In this document: positions 26,454 to 35,239 of the stretch, one piece after another
How the letters are laid out: each line of letters opens with the position of its first letter
Numbering within the stretch: position 1 is the stretch's first letter
From: Rhizobium sp. CSW-27
Lineage (GTDB): Bacteria; Pseudomonadota; Alphaproteobacteria; Rhizobiales; Rhizobiaceae
Assembly (NCBI RefSeq): GCF_018760785.1
Contig: NZ_JAHHZO010000003.1
Location: 372,001-436,000, forward strand
Length of the DNA stretch: 64,000 nt
Direction of reading: 5' to 3'
Notes under the pieces: generated by a model
What the model saw: only the letters and a program-made list of their open reading frames with translations
What the model was told of the DNA's origin: nothing
Databases searched by the model: none
Position numbers and translations under genes: made by a program

Positions 26454-27280
26454 GGCCGGGCTTCCGGCTGCCGCGATGCGCAGGGCAGAAAAACCGGCAG
26501 CCCGCTTTGCGGGTGCTTCAGGCTAACCACCGGCATCTCGAACACCTCTTCTATGATCCGGCCGTCGCATTGCGACGGGTGCGTCAGGACGTGGCGGATC
26601 CTGCCCTCCTTCAAGAAAACCAGCCGGTCGGCATATTGAAGCGCCATGTTTAGGTCGTGCAGGACACAGACCACCGTACGACGGTGACGGCGAACCAGAT
26701 CGCGCAGCAGATCGAGAATGGCGACCTGATGGGCGGCATCGAGAAAGGTGGTCGGTTCATCGAGCAAAAGCAGCGGGGTTTCCTGAGCAAGCACCATGGC
26801 AATCCAGGCCCGCTGCCTTTGCCCGCCGGACAGGGTTTCCACCGGCCGGTCGGCCAGATCGGCGAGAGCGGCAAGGGCGAGCGCTTCGCCAACGGCCGCT
26901 TCATCCTGGCGGCTCCACTGGCTGAAAAAGCCCTGATGGGGAAAACGGCCACGGGCAACCAGGTCGAACACGCTGAGGCCTTCCGGAACGGGCGGCTGCT
27001 GCGGCAACAGGCCCAGCACGCGCGCCACATGGCGGGTGGGAAACGTTGCGAGGTCGGAACCGTCGAGACGCACACTTCCGCCAAGCGCCGGCAGCAGGCG
27101 GGCAAAACCCGCGAGAAGCGTCGATTTTCCAGAGCCGTTGGGGCCCAGAAGGGCCGTCATGCAGCCTTCGAAAATATCAAGTTCGATATCCTGGACCACA
27201 GCCTGCCCGCCATGTCCGACGGAAAGCGCTTCTGCCGTAAGCCTGCTTCTGGTCGGTGGATCGGCGGATCTGCTGGTCAT
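26450..27280 (-). CDS. Siderophore ABC transporter ATP-binding protein (FhuC/FecE type)
   Basis: ATPase of the importer. Walker A GPNGSGKST, signature LSGGQRQRAWIA, Walker B LLLLDEPTTFLD and the switch histidine in LHDLN are all present. Two starts are possible. The ATG at 27322 would lie only 3 bp from the iron box at 27326-27340, leaving no room for a promoter downstream of the operator; the ATG at 27280 gives 276 residues, close to the usual 260-270, and is preferred. It is the first gene of the operon and is divergent from the TonB-dependent receptor. Confidence 0.9.
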   Translation of the reverse strand: MTSRSADPPTRSRLTAEALSVGHGGQAVVQDIELDIFEGCMTALLGPNGSGKSTLLAGFARLLPALGGSVRLDGSDLATFPTRHVARVLGLLPQQPPVPEGLSVFDLVARGRFPHQGFFSQWSRQDEAAVGEALALAALADLADRPVETLSGGQRQRAWIAMVLAQETPLLLLDEPTTFLDAAHQVAILDLLRDLVRRHRRTVVCVLHDLNMALQYADRLVFLKEGRIRHVLTHPSQCDGRIIEEVFEMPVVSLKHPQSGLPVFLPCASRQPEARP

Positions 27281-27325
27281 GCTCGAAATATGCTCGCGTT
27301 GCGGAAGCGGGTTTGTCTGCATAGC

Positions 27326-27340
27326 TGAATGTAGTAGTCA
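27326..27340. promoter_or_regulatory. Iron-responsive operator (RirA IRO-type box), ABC operon side
   Basis: The site fits TGA-N9-TCA exactly (TGA at 27326, TCA at 27338). This pattern is the IRO box described for RirA in rhizobia. Read on the minus strand it gives TTGACTACTACATTC, which also supplies a TTGACT -35 hexamer, so a bound repressor would block transcription of the importer. RirA binding is inferred from the consensus and the function of the genes. Confidence 0.6.
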
Positions 27341-27616
27341 ACTATAAGCGCCCCTACTTTTTGTGTCGGTGCCCATCATCGCCGGCCCGTACTGCCGCGA
27401 GCCCGCCCTTTCGATGCGAGGCTGGAAGTGTCGCCTGCCGCGCCCTGCATCCCGTCCTGCAATCGTCTGCCCTGCCCGCCTCCGATTAAGTCTTTTGTTA
27501 TCATTAGGAAAATCTGTAAATCTGGCCAGTCATCGCACCAGTCTATTCGACAGATCGGGCGCTTTGCCGCCGCCATGCTCGCCTCGCCGTTTCCCCCGGT
27601 CGTCGCACACAAAAAC

Positions 27617-27632
27617 TTGACTACTACATTCC
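27617..27632. promoter_or_regulatory. Iron-responsive operator (RirA IRO-type box), receptor side
   Basis: TTGACTACTACATTC on the plus strand is identical over 15 nt to the site facing the other way at 27327-27341. It fits TGA-N9-TCA with one mismatch (TCC). It lies 48 bp upstream of the receptor start and again includes a TTGACT hexamer. Identity between two opposite promoters indicates a shared regulator. Confidence 0.6.
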
Positions 27633-27679
27633 ACTATCGAATGACCGGCCAGCCCAATTCAAACCACACGTAACTTTTG

Positions 27680-29821
27680 ATGAGAATGCGCAACCATATC
27701 GCCCTGCTTTGCACGACACTGTCGCTTGGCCTCACCTTCAATACGTTCGGCCCTGGCGCCCTGGCGCAGGACGGTGCAGCGCTTCAGCTGGACCCGATCC
27801 TCATCAATGGCGAGAATGACAACGGAAAGGCGGCATACAAGACCTCCCGCACCGCAACCGCAACCCGCACGCAGACGCCGGTCAAGGACATACCGCAGGC
27901 GGTGACTACGGTTGCCCCGCAAGTCATCAAGGACAAGGCGGCCAACAACCTGGACGACGCACTGTCGGATGTCAGCGGCATCACCCAGGGAAACACCATT
28001 GCCGGCGCCAACGACGCCATCATCCGCCGCGGATTCGGCGAAAGCCGGGATGGTTCCATCCTGACCGACGGCCTCAACACGGCCCTGCCCCGCAGCTTCA
28101 ACGCCACGACAGACTATGTCGACGTGCTAAAGGGGCCGGCCTCCACGCTCTACGGCGTGCTTGATCCGGGCGGTATGATCAATGTGGTCACGAAGAAGCC
28201 GCAGGACAGCTTTGCCGCCGAAGCCTGGACGAAATTCTCCGCCTATGGCGCCGGGCAATATTCCAAGAAGGCGGGCTTCGACATCACGGGGCCGATCACG
28301 GATACCGATCTTTCCTACCGCCTGATCGTCGAGGGCGAGGATGGCGATTACTGGCGCAATTTCGGCAAGAACCGCAACTGGCTCGTCGCACCATCGCTGT
28401 CATGGGAAGGCGAGGACACAAAGATCGGCATATCCTACACGCATCAGCACTACCTCAATCCGTATGATCGCGGCACTGTTTACGACACCGCCAACCGGCA
28501 GTTCCTCGACATCAGCCGCCGGCAGCGCCTGGACGAAGACTGGTCGGAGGTGGATGGCGATTCCGATCTGTTCAAGCTGTCGCTGGACCGTGAGCTTGGC
28601 GACGACTGGAACCTGGCGCTGAACTACGGCTGGGGCAAGGACAGCTTTTCCGCAGACCAGACACGTGCCACCGCCTACAACGCAACGACCGGCGTGCTGA
28701 CCCGCCGCTCGGACGTGCGCGGCTATTACGATACCACAGTCCACTCGCTGCGGGCGGACCTGACGGGTAGCGAGGAACTTTTCGGCTTCAATAACGAGTT
28801 CCTGTTCGGCGCGGCCGTGCGGGACGAGCGCATCTCCCGCGCGGCCCTGCAGCAGTGCAATGCCGGCAACCGTTTCAATGTCAATCAGCCCGTCTACGAC
28901 GCCATATCGCCCTGCATCTACAATGCGGCGGCCTCGACGCGGGAATATCAGCGCATGCGGACGCAGTCCCTCTACGCCCAGGACCGCATCCATCTTTCGG
29001 ACGACTGGATCGCCGTTGCCGGCCTGCGCCTTGAACACTATGACGTCGTGGCCGGCAGCGGCAGCACGGTCAACAGCGATACCGACGGGCTGGCGCTGAT
29101 CCCTAATGCCGGTCTGGTCTGGTCCCTGAGCCCTGAAGCGTCGCTCTACGCCAATGTGGCACGGACCTTCAGGCCCAACAGCTCGATCAACAGCGCCTAT
29201 GGCAGTCTCGATCCGGAAAAGGGCATTTCCTATGAAATCGGCTCGAAGGTGGATTTCAACAGCTGGCTGAGTGGAACGCTGGCGGTTTACTACGCCGAAA
29301 AGAAGAACGTCGCCTATTCGGAAACAGTGAATGGTACGACGGTTTATCGCACCGCCGGGCTGGTCCGCTCCAAGGGCATCGAGCTTGATCTCGCCGGCCA
29401 GCTGACGGACGACGTACAACTGGTCGCAAGCTATGGCCTGACCGATGCAGAGGTGATGGACGATCCCGATTACGCCGGCAACAGCTTAGCAAACGTCGCA
29501 AGCAACACGGCCGCCCTGCGTCTGGCCTATGATTACGGCGCGGTGTTCGGCGGCCGGGGCAGCCTGCGGTTCGGCGGCGCCCTGCGCGCCGTCGGCCAGC
29601 GGGCCGGCGATGCCGCCAACAGCTTCTACCTGCCCGGATACGGCGTCGTCGACCTGTTTGCCACCTATCGGATCGAACGAGACCACCCGGTCGAGATCCA
29701 GCTGAACCTCAACAACATCTTCGACAAGACGTATTACACCTCCTCGATCGGCAATTCGGCCTATGGTGTTGCCGTTGGCCAGCCGTTCAATGCAAGCCTG
29801 ACGGTGCGGGTGGCCTTCTGA
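27680..29821 (+). CDS. TonB-dependent siderophore receptor
   Basis: Outer-membrane beta-barrel that takes up a ferric siderophore using TonB energy, about 713 residues. It has a signal peptide ending near GPGALAQDG, a TonB-box-like segment (LDPILINGEN), the plug domain with DIPQAVTTVAPQVI and VDVLKGPASTLYGVLDPGGMINVVTKKP, a 22-strand barrel, and the terminal aromatic residue of the VAF end. The plug pattern matches the FhuA/FpvA/FoxA siderophore group rather than vitamin B12 receptors. Starts at 27680 or 27686 are possible; no strong ribosome-binding site is seen. It is divergent from the importer and shares its iron box. Confidence 0.92.
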   Translation: MRMRNHIALLCTTLSLGLTFNTFGPGALAQDGAALQLDPILINGENDNGKAAYKTSRTATATRTQTPVKDIPQAVTTVAPQVIKDKAANNLDDALSDVSGITQGNTIAGANDAIIRRGFGESRDGSILTDGLNTALPRSFNATTDYVDVLKGPASTLYGVLDPGGMINVVTKKPQDSFAAEAWTKFSAYGAGQYSKKAGFDITGPITDTDLSYRLIVEGEDGDYWRNFGKNRNWLVAPSLSWEGEDTKIGISYTHQHYLNPYDRGTVYDTANRQFLDISRRQRLDEDWSEVDGDSDLFKLSLDRELGDDWNLALNYGWGKDSFSADQTRATAYNATTGVLTRRSDVRGYYDTTVHSLRADLTGSEELFGFNNEFLFGAAVRDERISRAALQQCNAGNRFNVNQPVYDAISPCIYNAAASTREYQRMRTQSLYAQDRIHLSDDWIAVAGLRLEHYDVVAGSGSTVNSDTDGLALIPNAGLVWSLSPEASLYANVARTFRPNSSINSAYGSLDPEKGISYEIGSKVDFNSWLSGTLAVYYAEKKNVAYSETVNGTTVYRTAGLVRSKGIELDLAGQLTDDVQLVASYGLTDAEVMDDPDYAGNSLANVASNTAALRLAYDYGAVFGGRGSLRFGGALRAVGQRAGDAANSFYLPGYGVVDLFATYRIERDHPVEIQLNLNNIFDKTYYTSSIGNSAYGVAVGQPFNASLTVRVAF

Positions 29822-29840
29822 GGCAGGGGAAGCGGAGGTT

Positions 29841-29859
29841 CGGCGGTGGAAGGCCGCCG
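29841..29859 (+). terminator. Hairpin after the siderophore receptor
   Basis: CGGCGG and CCGCCG pair across a 7-nt loop 20 bp after the receptor stop. There is no T-run, so intrinsic termination would be weak. Confidence 0.35.
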
Positions 29860-30238
29860 TGCGGAGCATCCTGGTTTGCGCGCATGCATTGAGGTTGAAG
29901 AGCCCCCAGTCTGGCATCATTTGCTGGAGCCGAGGATGAAAGTCGATGATGTCACTGACAGGTTCGTTTCAGGCCCTGGAGGCCTTTGGACGCGACAGCC
30001 TCAAGATCGAAGGCCGGTCGCGCCTGCCATCGGACAATTGTCACTCCGACCTCGCCGATCCCGGCCGGTGGCCGAAAAAGAAGCCTGTTGAACACATCCC
30101 TCAGGCGCCCTGGCATCGCCATTAGCAGAGCCAGGAAGAAGACCTTCATGGCCAACGCCGCCGAGAAACGCCGATACCTCTTCTACCCGGGCAGTTTCAC
30201 CACCGCACAACGATGGAGCACGACGGCTCCTGCCGCTG
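29860..30238. other. Non-coding or decayed stretch between convergent genes
   Basis: About 380 bp with only short open frames: a 59-codon plus-strand frame from 29947 and a 67-codon minus-strand frame at 29952-30155. Neither has recognisable similarity or a good ribosome-binding site. It may be a remnant of a lost gene, but I cannot name one. Confidence 0.4.
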
Positions 30239-31018
30239 CTAGACGGTCGGCACCGTCCCGCCGTCGATGACATATTCGACGCCGGAGATCGTTCCGGCCC
30301 TGTCGGAAGCGAGGAAGGCGATGAGACTGGCAATTTCATCCGGCCTGGAGGGACGCCCGATCGGGATCCCGCCGAGTGAGTCCATGATCAGTCTCTTGCC
30401 GCCTTCTAGATCCGTACCCGCCTCCTTCGCCAGCCGCTCGGCCAGATGCAGCGAGGATTCCGTCAGGATCCAGCCAGGCGAGACGCGCAGGACGCGAATG
30501 CCCTTCGGCGAAACCTCCTTGGACAGGCTCTTGCTGTACGTGGACAGCGCGGCCTTGGCGGCTGCATAGGCGGTCGTGGCCTCCGGCAGCGGCAGCAAGC
30601 GCTGGATCGACGAGACATGGATGACGACGCCGCGGCCCCGGGCGACCATGTCCGGCACCAGCAAACGGTCGAGGCGGACGGCCGGAAACAGGTTCAGGTC
30701 CAGTTCCTTGCGCCATTCGTCATCGCTCAGCGCCTGGAAGCCGCCGGCGGGTGCCGAAGATCCGCCAAGCATGTGGACAACAATGTCGATGCCGCCGAGA
30801 CGTTCCCGCACCGCATCCGCCACGGATAGGCATCCGGCTTGCGTGGTGAGGTCGGCTGCAACAAACTCGCTGTGCGCAAGGTCTTCGGGCCGCGAGCGTG
30901 CGGTTGTCAGCACCGTTGCTCCCAGTTGCCGCAAAAGATCAACGGTTGCCGCGCCGGCACCCTTCGTGCCGGCGGTAACGAGTGCGCGCTTGCCCTTCAG
31001 GTCGATGAAGTTTGCCAT
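30239..31018 (-). CDS. Short-chain dehydrogenase/reductase (SDR)
   Basis: NAD(P)-dependent oxidoreductase of unknown substrate, 259 residues. The cofactor loop reads TAGTKGAG near residue 15 (in place of the common TGxxxGIG), the active-site Tyr and Lys are in [10 protein letters not shown] near 150, and the family C-terminal pattern [33 protein letters not shown] is complete. Its ATG overlaps the stop of the NTF2-like gene by 1 base beyond ATGA spacing, so the two are coupled. Both are divergent from a LysR regulator that probably controls them. Confidence 0.88.
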   Translation of the reverse strand: MANFIDLKGKRALVTAGTKGAGAATVDLLRQLGATVLTTARSRPEDLAHSEFVAADLTTQAGCLSVADAVRERLGGIDIVVHMLGGSSAPAGGFQALSDDEWRKELDLNLFPAVRLDRLLVPDMVARGRGVVIHVSSIQRLLPLPEATTAYAAAKAALSTYSKSLSKEVSPKGIRVLRVSPGWILTESSLHLAERLAKEAGTDLEGGKRLIMDSLGGIPIGRPSRPDEIASLIAFLASDRAGTISGVEYVIDGGTVPTV

Positions 31019-31338
31019 CAGCCGATCTCCAGTCTCGCAATCTTTTCCGCCTCGAGATGAAAACGATAGGTGAGAATAATCGGGCTGCCGGGAAAGCGGC
31101 CGGTCACGCGCGCCCGCACGATATATCCCCCATCGGCCTCCTCGGCATCCAGGGGCTCGCTCGTATGCCCGTACCTGTTCTTCGCCGCCGCGCTCCAGGC
31201 GATAATGGCGTCGATCCCCTCATGCCTCGTTTTCTCGTCCGAGACCACGGCATCGGCCGCAAACAAGGCGGAGAGGTTATGGGACTGGTCCTGATTGTCG
31301 GCTGCGAAATAGCTCTCGATGACGGCGGGTATCTTCAT
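31018..31338 (-). CDS. SnoaL-like/NTF2-fold protein of unknown function
   Basis: A 106-residue cone-shaped NTF2-fold protein ([41 protein letters not shown] at the start, ITYRF-like strands at the end). Members act as small isomerases, hydrolases or polyketide cyclases, or as binding proteins. The ATG at 31338 follows GGAG by 6-7 nt; an in-frame ATG 12 bp upstream would be inside that site. It precedes and overlaps the SDR gene. Its substrate is not predictable. Confidence 0.8.
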   Translation of the reverse strand: MKIPAVIESYFAADNQDQSHNLSALFAADAVVSDEKTRHEGIDAIIAWSAAAKNRYGHTSEPLDAEEADGGYIVRARVTGRFPGSPIILTYRFHLEAEKIARLEIG

Positions 31339-31444
31339 GTTCTTCTCCATCGGCTGTGTGATAGCCGTAGACTTAGCGCGCCGGATAATCCTAAATAAGC
31401 CACTCAATTCGGGATGAAATAATGAAGAAATCAGGATAATGGAT

Positions 31445-32341
31445 ATGGCAGGCCTGCAGGAACTCGGCGCTGTCCTTGCCATCGCGCGGCGCGGAACGTT
31501 CCGGGCGGCGGCCATCGACATGAGCATGTCCACCACCGCGCTCAGCCATATGATCGCGCGGCTCGAAAGTCATCTCGGCGTGCGCCTCTTCAACCGGACG
31601 ACGCGAAGCGTGTCGCTGACGGATGCTGGAAGGCTGTTCGTGGAGCGGGTCGGACCAGCATTGCAGGATATTCACGGTGCGCTTGATGCCGTGCGCTCCC
31701 AGCGGGACAAACCGACCGGCATGATCCGCATCAACGCCGCCCCCTTCGCCGCCCGGCAGATCATTTCGCCGCTGATCGCCACCTTCATGGGCCGCTATCC
31801 CGAGGTTCACGTGGATCTCGCGACCGAGGCACGGCTGGTGGATATCGTGGCAGAGGGCTTCGATCTCGGGGTCCGGGTGGCCGCGCTCGTGCCGAGCGAC
31901 ATGATCGCCTTGCCGCTCGGCCGCCCGCAGCGCTACGCCATCGTTGCTTCGGCCGACTATCTGGAGAAAAACGGCAGGCCTGAAGGGCCTTCCGACCTTC
32001 TGGGGCATCGGTGCTTACGCGTCCGGCTGCCCGACGGATCCCTGTTGCGCTGGCGCTTCGAGAAGGAGGGTCAGTCCGTGGAACTGGATGTACCCGGCAG
32101 TGTGACGCTGGACGAGACAGGCGTCGCCCGTGCGGCGGCCCTGGAAGGCATCGGCATTGGCTGCTTCATGGAAGAAAGCATTGCGGAGGATGTGAAGGCC
32201 GGACGACTGGTGCGCCTGCTGGAAGACTGGACCCACGCCTTCGGGGAACTCTGCCTGTATTATCCCGGGCGCCGAAATCTCTCAGCTGCCATGCAGGCCT
32301 TCCTTGAAACGGCCCGCGAGCTGGCAAGGGACAGACCCTGA
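31445..32341 (+). CDS. LysR family transcriptional regulator
   Basis: LysR-type regulator, 298 residues, with the N-terminal winged helix ([56 protein letters not shown]) and a periplasmic-binding-protein-like effector domain after about residue 90. The start at 31445 has AGGA 8 nt before it; an ATG at 31439 lies too close. It is divergent from the NTF2-SDR pair by about 106 bp. The spacer carries two GGATAAT copies at 31382 and 31434, which could belong to its binding region. Confidence 0.9.
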   Translation: MAGLQELGAVLAIARRGTFRAAAIDMSMSTTALSHMIARLESHLGVRLFNRTTRSVSLTDAGRLFVERVGPALQDIHGALDAVRSQRDKPTGMIRINAAPFAARQIISPLIATFMGRYPEVHVDLATEARLVDIVAEGFDLGVRVAALVPSDMIALPLGRPQRYAIVASADYLEKNGRPEGPSDLLGHRCLRVRLPDGSLLRWRFEKEGQSVELDVPGSVTLDETGVARAAALEGIGIGCFMEESIAEDVKAGRLVRLLEDWTHAFGELCLYYPGRRNLSAAMQAFLETARELARDRP

Positions 32342-32482
32342 GAGCAGGACAAGCATCCTTGTGAACAGCAGAAGGTCCCGGACCAGTCGAGCGTCTGCGG
32401 CGGCCTTTGTGCCGGGTCGGCTCAGCACTGCCTCGCCCCCTGGCGCAGACATGATTGACCAAGGCCCGAAGCCTGATCGGCA

Positions 32483-33040
32483 TTATCGGCGAATGCCGAT
32501 CCCGCCCATGAAGACGCCCACCAGGTGAGCAATATGGGCTTGCGGTGCGGTGTCCTTCTCCGTAGCGAGCGAAATTGCGGTCGCGATGCAGACGATGTCG
32601 TCAAAGCTGATATCGGACCGAATGACGCCCGCCTGCTGTCCACGCTGCAGCAGCCGGACGCCTTCCTCGCTGGTTGCGACACATCCCGGCGTTCCGATCT
32701 GCAAGACGGTTCCGAGCGACGCCGCAACGCCGCGATACATGTTCGTGTACTCGACGAGTTCCTGAAGATAGAGCCGCAAGGCTTTCAGCGGATCAACCTC
32801 CTCTCCTCTGTTCCGGGAGGCTTCGGCAAACCTCAGGAAACGGGCGCTGTATGCCGCAGCGAGCAGGTCTTCCCGTGTCGGAAAGCGACGGTAGAGCGTG
32901 CCGATGCCAACACCAGCGCGCTTGGCAACGTCGTCCAGCGAGACGCGAGCACCGCGCTCCAGAAAGACTTCTTCGGCAGCAGCAAGAATCTGATCCCGGT
33001 TTCGCTGCGCGTCAGCCCGCAGTGGAATGTCGTCGACCAA
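32483..33040 (-). CDS. TetR/AcrR family transcriptional regulator
   Basis: About 185 residues with a clear TetR helix-turn-helix (ILAAAEEVFLERGARVSLDDVAKRAGVGIGTLYRRFPTREDLL). No in-frame ATG exists before it. The TTG at 33040 has GAGGCG about 6 nt upstream and gives the usual N-terminus of 12-15 residues before the first helix, so it is the likely start. An ATG-ATG pair 14-17 bp upstream is in a different frame. Two tandem operators lie 26-70 bp upstream, between this gene and the divergent SDR gene, so it probably represses itself and that SDR. Confidence 0.86.
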   Translation of the reverse strand: MVDDIPLRADAQRNRDQILAAAEEVFLERGARVSLDDVAKRAGVGIGTLYRRFPTREDLLAAAYSARFLRFAEASRNRGEEVDPLKALRLYLQELVEYTNMYRGVAASLGTVLQIGTPGCVATSEEGVRLLQRGQQAGVIRSDISFDDIVCIATAISLATEKDTAPQAHIAHLVGVFMGGIGIRR

Positions 33041-33065
33041 AATTTTCGCCTCATCATGACTTGTT

Positions 33066-33086
33066 AAGTGGAGGGTATCTCCATAT
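33066..33086. promoter_or_regulatory. Tandem TetR operator, copy 1 (imperfect)
   Basis: AAGTGGAG-GGTAT-CTCCATAT, a 21-bp inverted repeat with two mismatched outer positions. The left arm and the 5-bp spacing are identical to copy 2, 24 bp away centre to centre. It lies just upstream of the TetR start. Confidence 0.65.
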
Positions 33087-33089
33087 AAA

Positions 33090-33110
33090 AAGTGGAGCAA
33101 TCCTCCACTT
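33090..33110. promoter_or_regulatory. Tandem TetR operator, copy 2 (perfect)
   Basis: AAGTGGAG-CAATC-CTCCACTT, a perfect inverted repeat with 8-bp arms. It lies 18 bp upstream of the SDR start and next to copy 1, so both divergent promoters would be covered. Confidence 0.72.
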
Positions 33111-33128
33111 ATCGAAGGCAAGAGGGAT

Positions 33129-33872
33129 ATGATGAAACGGTTTGACAACAAGGTGGTGGTGATCACGGGTGGAACGGACGGTATAGGCCTGACCACGGCC
33201 AGAGCGTTTGTGGCTGAAGGCGCGCAGGTTTACATCACGGGCCGACGGCAAGACCGTCTGGATGAAGCGGTTGCTGACATCGGCCACGGCGCCGTTGGCG
33301 TCCAGGGCGATGTCAGCAACCTTGCCGACCTCGACAGGCTGTATGCGCAGGTCAAGCGCGATCATGATCGTGTGGATGTGGTGTTCGCCAATGCCGGCGT
33401 GTCTGAGTCCGCAACCATTGGCGCCATTGAGGAAGAGCATGTCGACCGCGTCTTCGGCATCAACGTCAAAGGCATGATCTTCACTGTGCAAAAGGCACTG
33501 CCGCTGATGTCTGCGGGCGGCGCCGTCGTGTTGACGGGATCGGGCGCGGGCAGCAAGGGCTTTGCCAACCTGTCGATCTACAGTGCGACCAAGGCAGCGA
33601 TCCGCTCCTTCGCACGAACTTGGACAACCGATCTGAAAAGCCTGGGCATCCGTGTGAATGTCGTTTCCCCCGGCATGGTCCTCACACCGGCCATGCAGAC
33701 CTATCTGCAGGACAATGCCGGCGCCGAGGCATGGATGCAGCAGGCAATTCCGTTTGGCAGGCTCGCTCAAACCGAAGAAATCGCCAGGGCGGTGCTATTC
33801 CTCGCATCGGACGAAGCCAGCTTCATTGGTGGCGAGGAACTGCTTGTCGATGGCGGCTTCGTCGCGGTCTGA
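33129..33872 (+). CDS. Short-chain dehydrogenase/reductase controlled by divergent TetR
   Basis: NAD(P)-dependent SDR of 247 residues: cofactor loop TGGTDGIG near 14, NAG near 91, Tyr and Lys in IYSATKAA near 155, and the C-terminal segment FIGGEELLVDGGF. The start is the ATG at 33129 or the next codon, with AGAGGGA just before. The simple pair of TetR repressor and SDR, with double operators, resembles stress- or aldehyde-inducible reductase modules; the inducer is unknown. Confidence 0.9.
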   Translation: MMKRFDNKVVVITGGTDGIGLTTARAFVAEGAQVYITGRRQDRLDEAVADIGHGAVGVQGDVSNLADLDRLYAQVKRDHDRVDVVFANAGVSESATIGAIEEEHVDRVFGINVKGMIFTVQKALPLMSAGGAVVLTGSGAGSKGFANLSIYSATKAAIRSFARTWTTDLKSLGIRVNVVSPGMVLTPAMQTYLQDNAGAEAWMQQAIPFGRLAQTEEIARAVLFLASDEASFIGGEELLVDGGFVAV

Positions 33873-33939
33873 CGGCTTTTCGAACGCGGCTGAAGCGACG
33901 ATGCCGCAGGTCAATCGTTCGGTTGCGCGGTTCTCCGTG

Positions 33940-33972
33940 GCGATCATCCGTGGCAGTTCCACGGATGATCGC
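33940..33972. terminator. Perfect 14-bp hairpin between convergent SDR and HAD genes
   Basis: GCGATCATCCGTGG and CCACGGATGATCGC flank the loop CAGTT. It lies 68 bp after the SDR stop and 24 bp beyond the HAD gene end, and can act for both directions. No T-run follows. Confidence 0.6.
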
Positions 33973-33995
33973 GGCCGCCTTATGCCGTTCAAATC

Positions 33996-35231
33996 TCAGC
34001 CGGCATTGCCGGCGGCCGCCTCGATGCGGTCGATGACAGACAGAAGCTCCAGCGGCGCATGCACCACGAAGTCTGGCTTGTCCTCGGCGCAAACGAGGCT
34101 CTTGTCATAACCGTCCTGCCGGTCGATCCAGACCGAGGTCAATCCGAGCGCATTGGCACCGCGGATATCACGTTTGATGTTGTTGCCGAACATCACGATG
34201 CCGGCAGCATCCTCATCGCGCAGTCCGAGCTTCAGCATGGCATCGCGGAAGATTAATGGCTCCGGTTTGGCCACCCCGCAGACTTCCGAAATCGCCCGCG
34301 CATCGAACAGATCCCAGAAGCCAAGAGCCGAATGGACATTTCGAAAGCTCTGTTCGCGCCCATCGGCAACCAGTGCCACCACATAACCACGGGCCTTGAG
34401 TTCGCCGACCAGCCGATCGCCGCCATCAAGGGCTGCAGCGGAGAGAACCAGATCCGCCTCAGCCTGGCAAAATACCTGGCTTGCTTCATCGATCAGTGTC
34501 GCGCCGCTATCGAGGAAGACGGCCTTCACGCCCTTGCGGTTGGCGCGCAGCTGTTCCAGTTGATCGCGGATGAACACCGGTACGTGGTTGGCAAGTTCCG
34601 ACCAGCTTGCGAAGCGCATCTGGGCAAGATCGAAGCGCAGCGAAAAATCATAGGTCGGGGCAAAACACAGCGACTTCAGATAGGCACGCCCGAGAAACTG
34701 GTCATACGGCGAAAGAAAGGCCAGCGCATCGCAGAACATGTCGTTGATCATGATGCCGCGCAGATCCTCGCCGCTCTGGCAGGCATGATCAAGCGCCTGC
34801 CTGCGAGCCAGAATGGCGGCCGCATCGGCGCTGTGAGCGTGCTTGCCCGGCTCACAATAGAGCACCACCCTGCCGTCCTCGCGCGCCGCCTGCGACATGT
34901 CGAAAAGCCCGCCATGCGCACTGGCGCATACGCCAAGCGCCACCCCATCGGCATTCAGAGCCACCCAGACATGCTCCAGTTCGTAGAGATGCTGAATATC
35001 GCCATCCCACCAGATCGCATATTCCAGCACATGCACCGTCCCCTCCGGTGCCGGAGGCGTATGCCGGCAGCTTGGCGATTGCTCGCCGGCCGTCAGCCGC
35101 GTTATCCCGATCGTCTGTGGCCGGAAAGGCTCCCTGGCGTCGCACAGCAGAATGGGCGCATGCTGCCGCGCCAATCGGGCAACCTCAGCCGTCAGGGCAT
35201 GGCTGTGTCGCGCTTCGCTGCTATAATTCAT
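33996..35231 (-). CDS. Two-domain protein: unknown His-rich N-terminal domain fused to a HAD-like hydrolase
   Basis: A 411-residue protein. The C-terminal 180 residues look like a HAD hydrolase: motif I at Asp241 (FLDSGATLID), motif II in YVVALVADG, the lysine in VAKPEPLIF and a motif IV region FGNNIKRDIRGA. Motif I lacks the second aspartate (DSG instead of DxD) and motif IV has GN instead of GD, so ordinary phosphatase chemistry is uncertain. The first 230 residues match no family I recognise but hold conserved-looking clusters, EYAIWWDGDIQHLYELEHVW and YCEPGKHAHS, that could bind metal. The ATG at 35231 has GAGGAT before it. It is the last gene of the six-gene importer operon, 8 bp after LacI. 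Confidence 0.72.
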   Translation of the reverse strand: MNYSSEARHSHALTAEVARLARQHAPILLCDAREPFRPQTIGITRLTAGEQSPSCRHTPPAPEGTVHVLEYAIWWDGDIQHLYELEHVWVALNADGVALGVCASAHGGLFDMSQAAREDGRVVLYCEPGKHAHSADAAAILARRQALDHACQSGEDLRGIMINDMFCDALAFLSPYDQFLGRAYLKSLCFAPTYDFSLRFDLAQMRFASWSELANHVPVFIRDQLEQLRANRKGVKAVFLDSGATLIDEASQVFCQAEADLVLSAAALDGGDRLVGELKARGYVVALVADGREQSFRNVHSALGFWDLFDARAISEVCGVAKPEPLIFRDAMLKLGLRDEDAAGIVMFGNNIKRDIRGANALGLTSVWIDRQDGYDKSLVCAEDKPDFVVHAPLELLSVIDRIEAAAGNAG

Positions 35232-35239
35232 GATTATCC

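Larger units (their letters stand above)
27281..27679. other. Divergent control region of the siderophore locus
   Basis: About 400 bp between the ATPase and receptor genes. It contains an iron-box-like site at each end in mirror orientation and an AT-rich centre near 27485-27525. Short open frames crossing it have no family likeness. No gene is supported. Confidence 0.6.

Noticed and set aside
29952..30155. 67-codon minus-strand frame between receptor and SDR
   Set aside because: No family likeness and no ribosome-binding site; not called as a gene.
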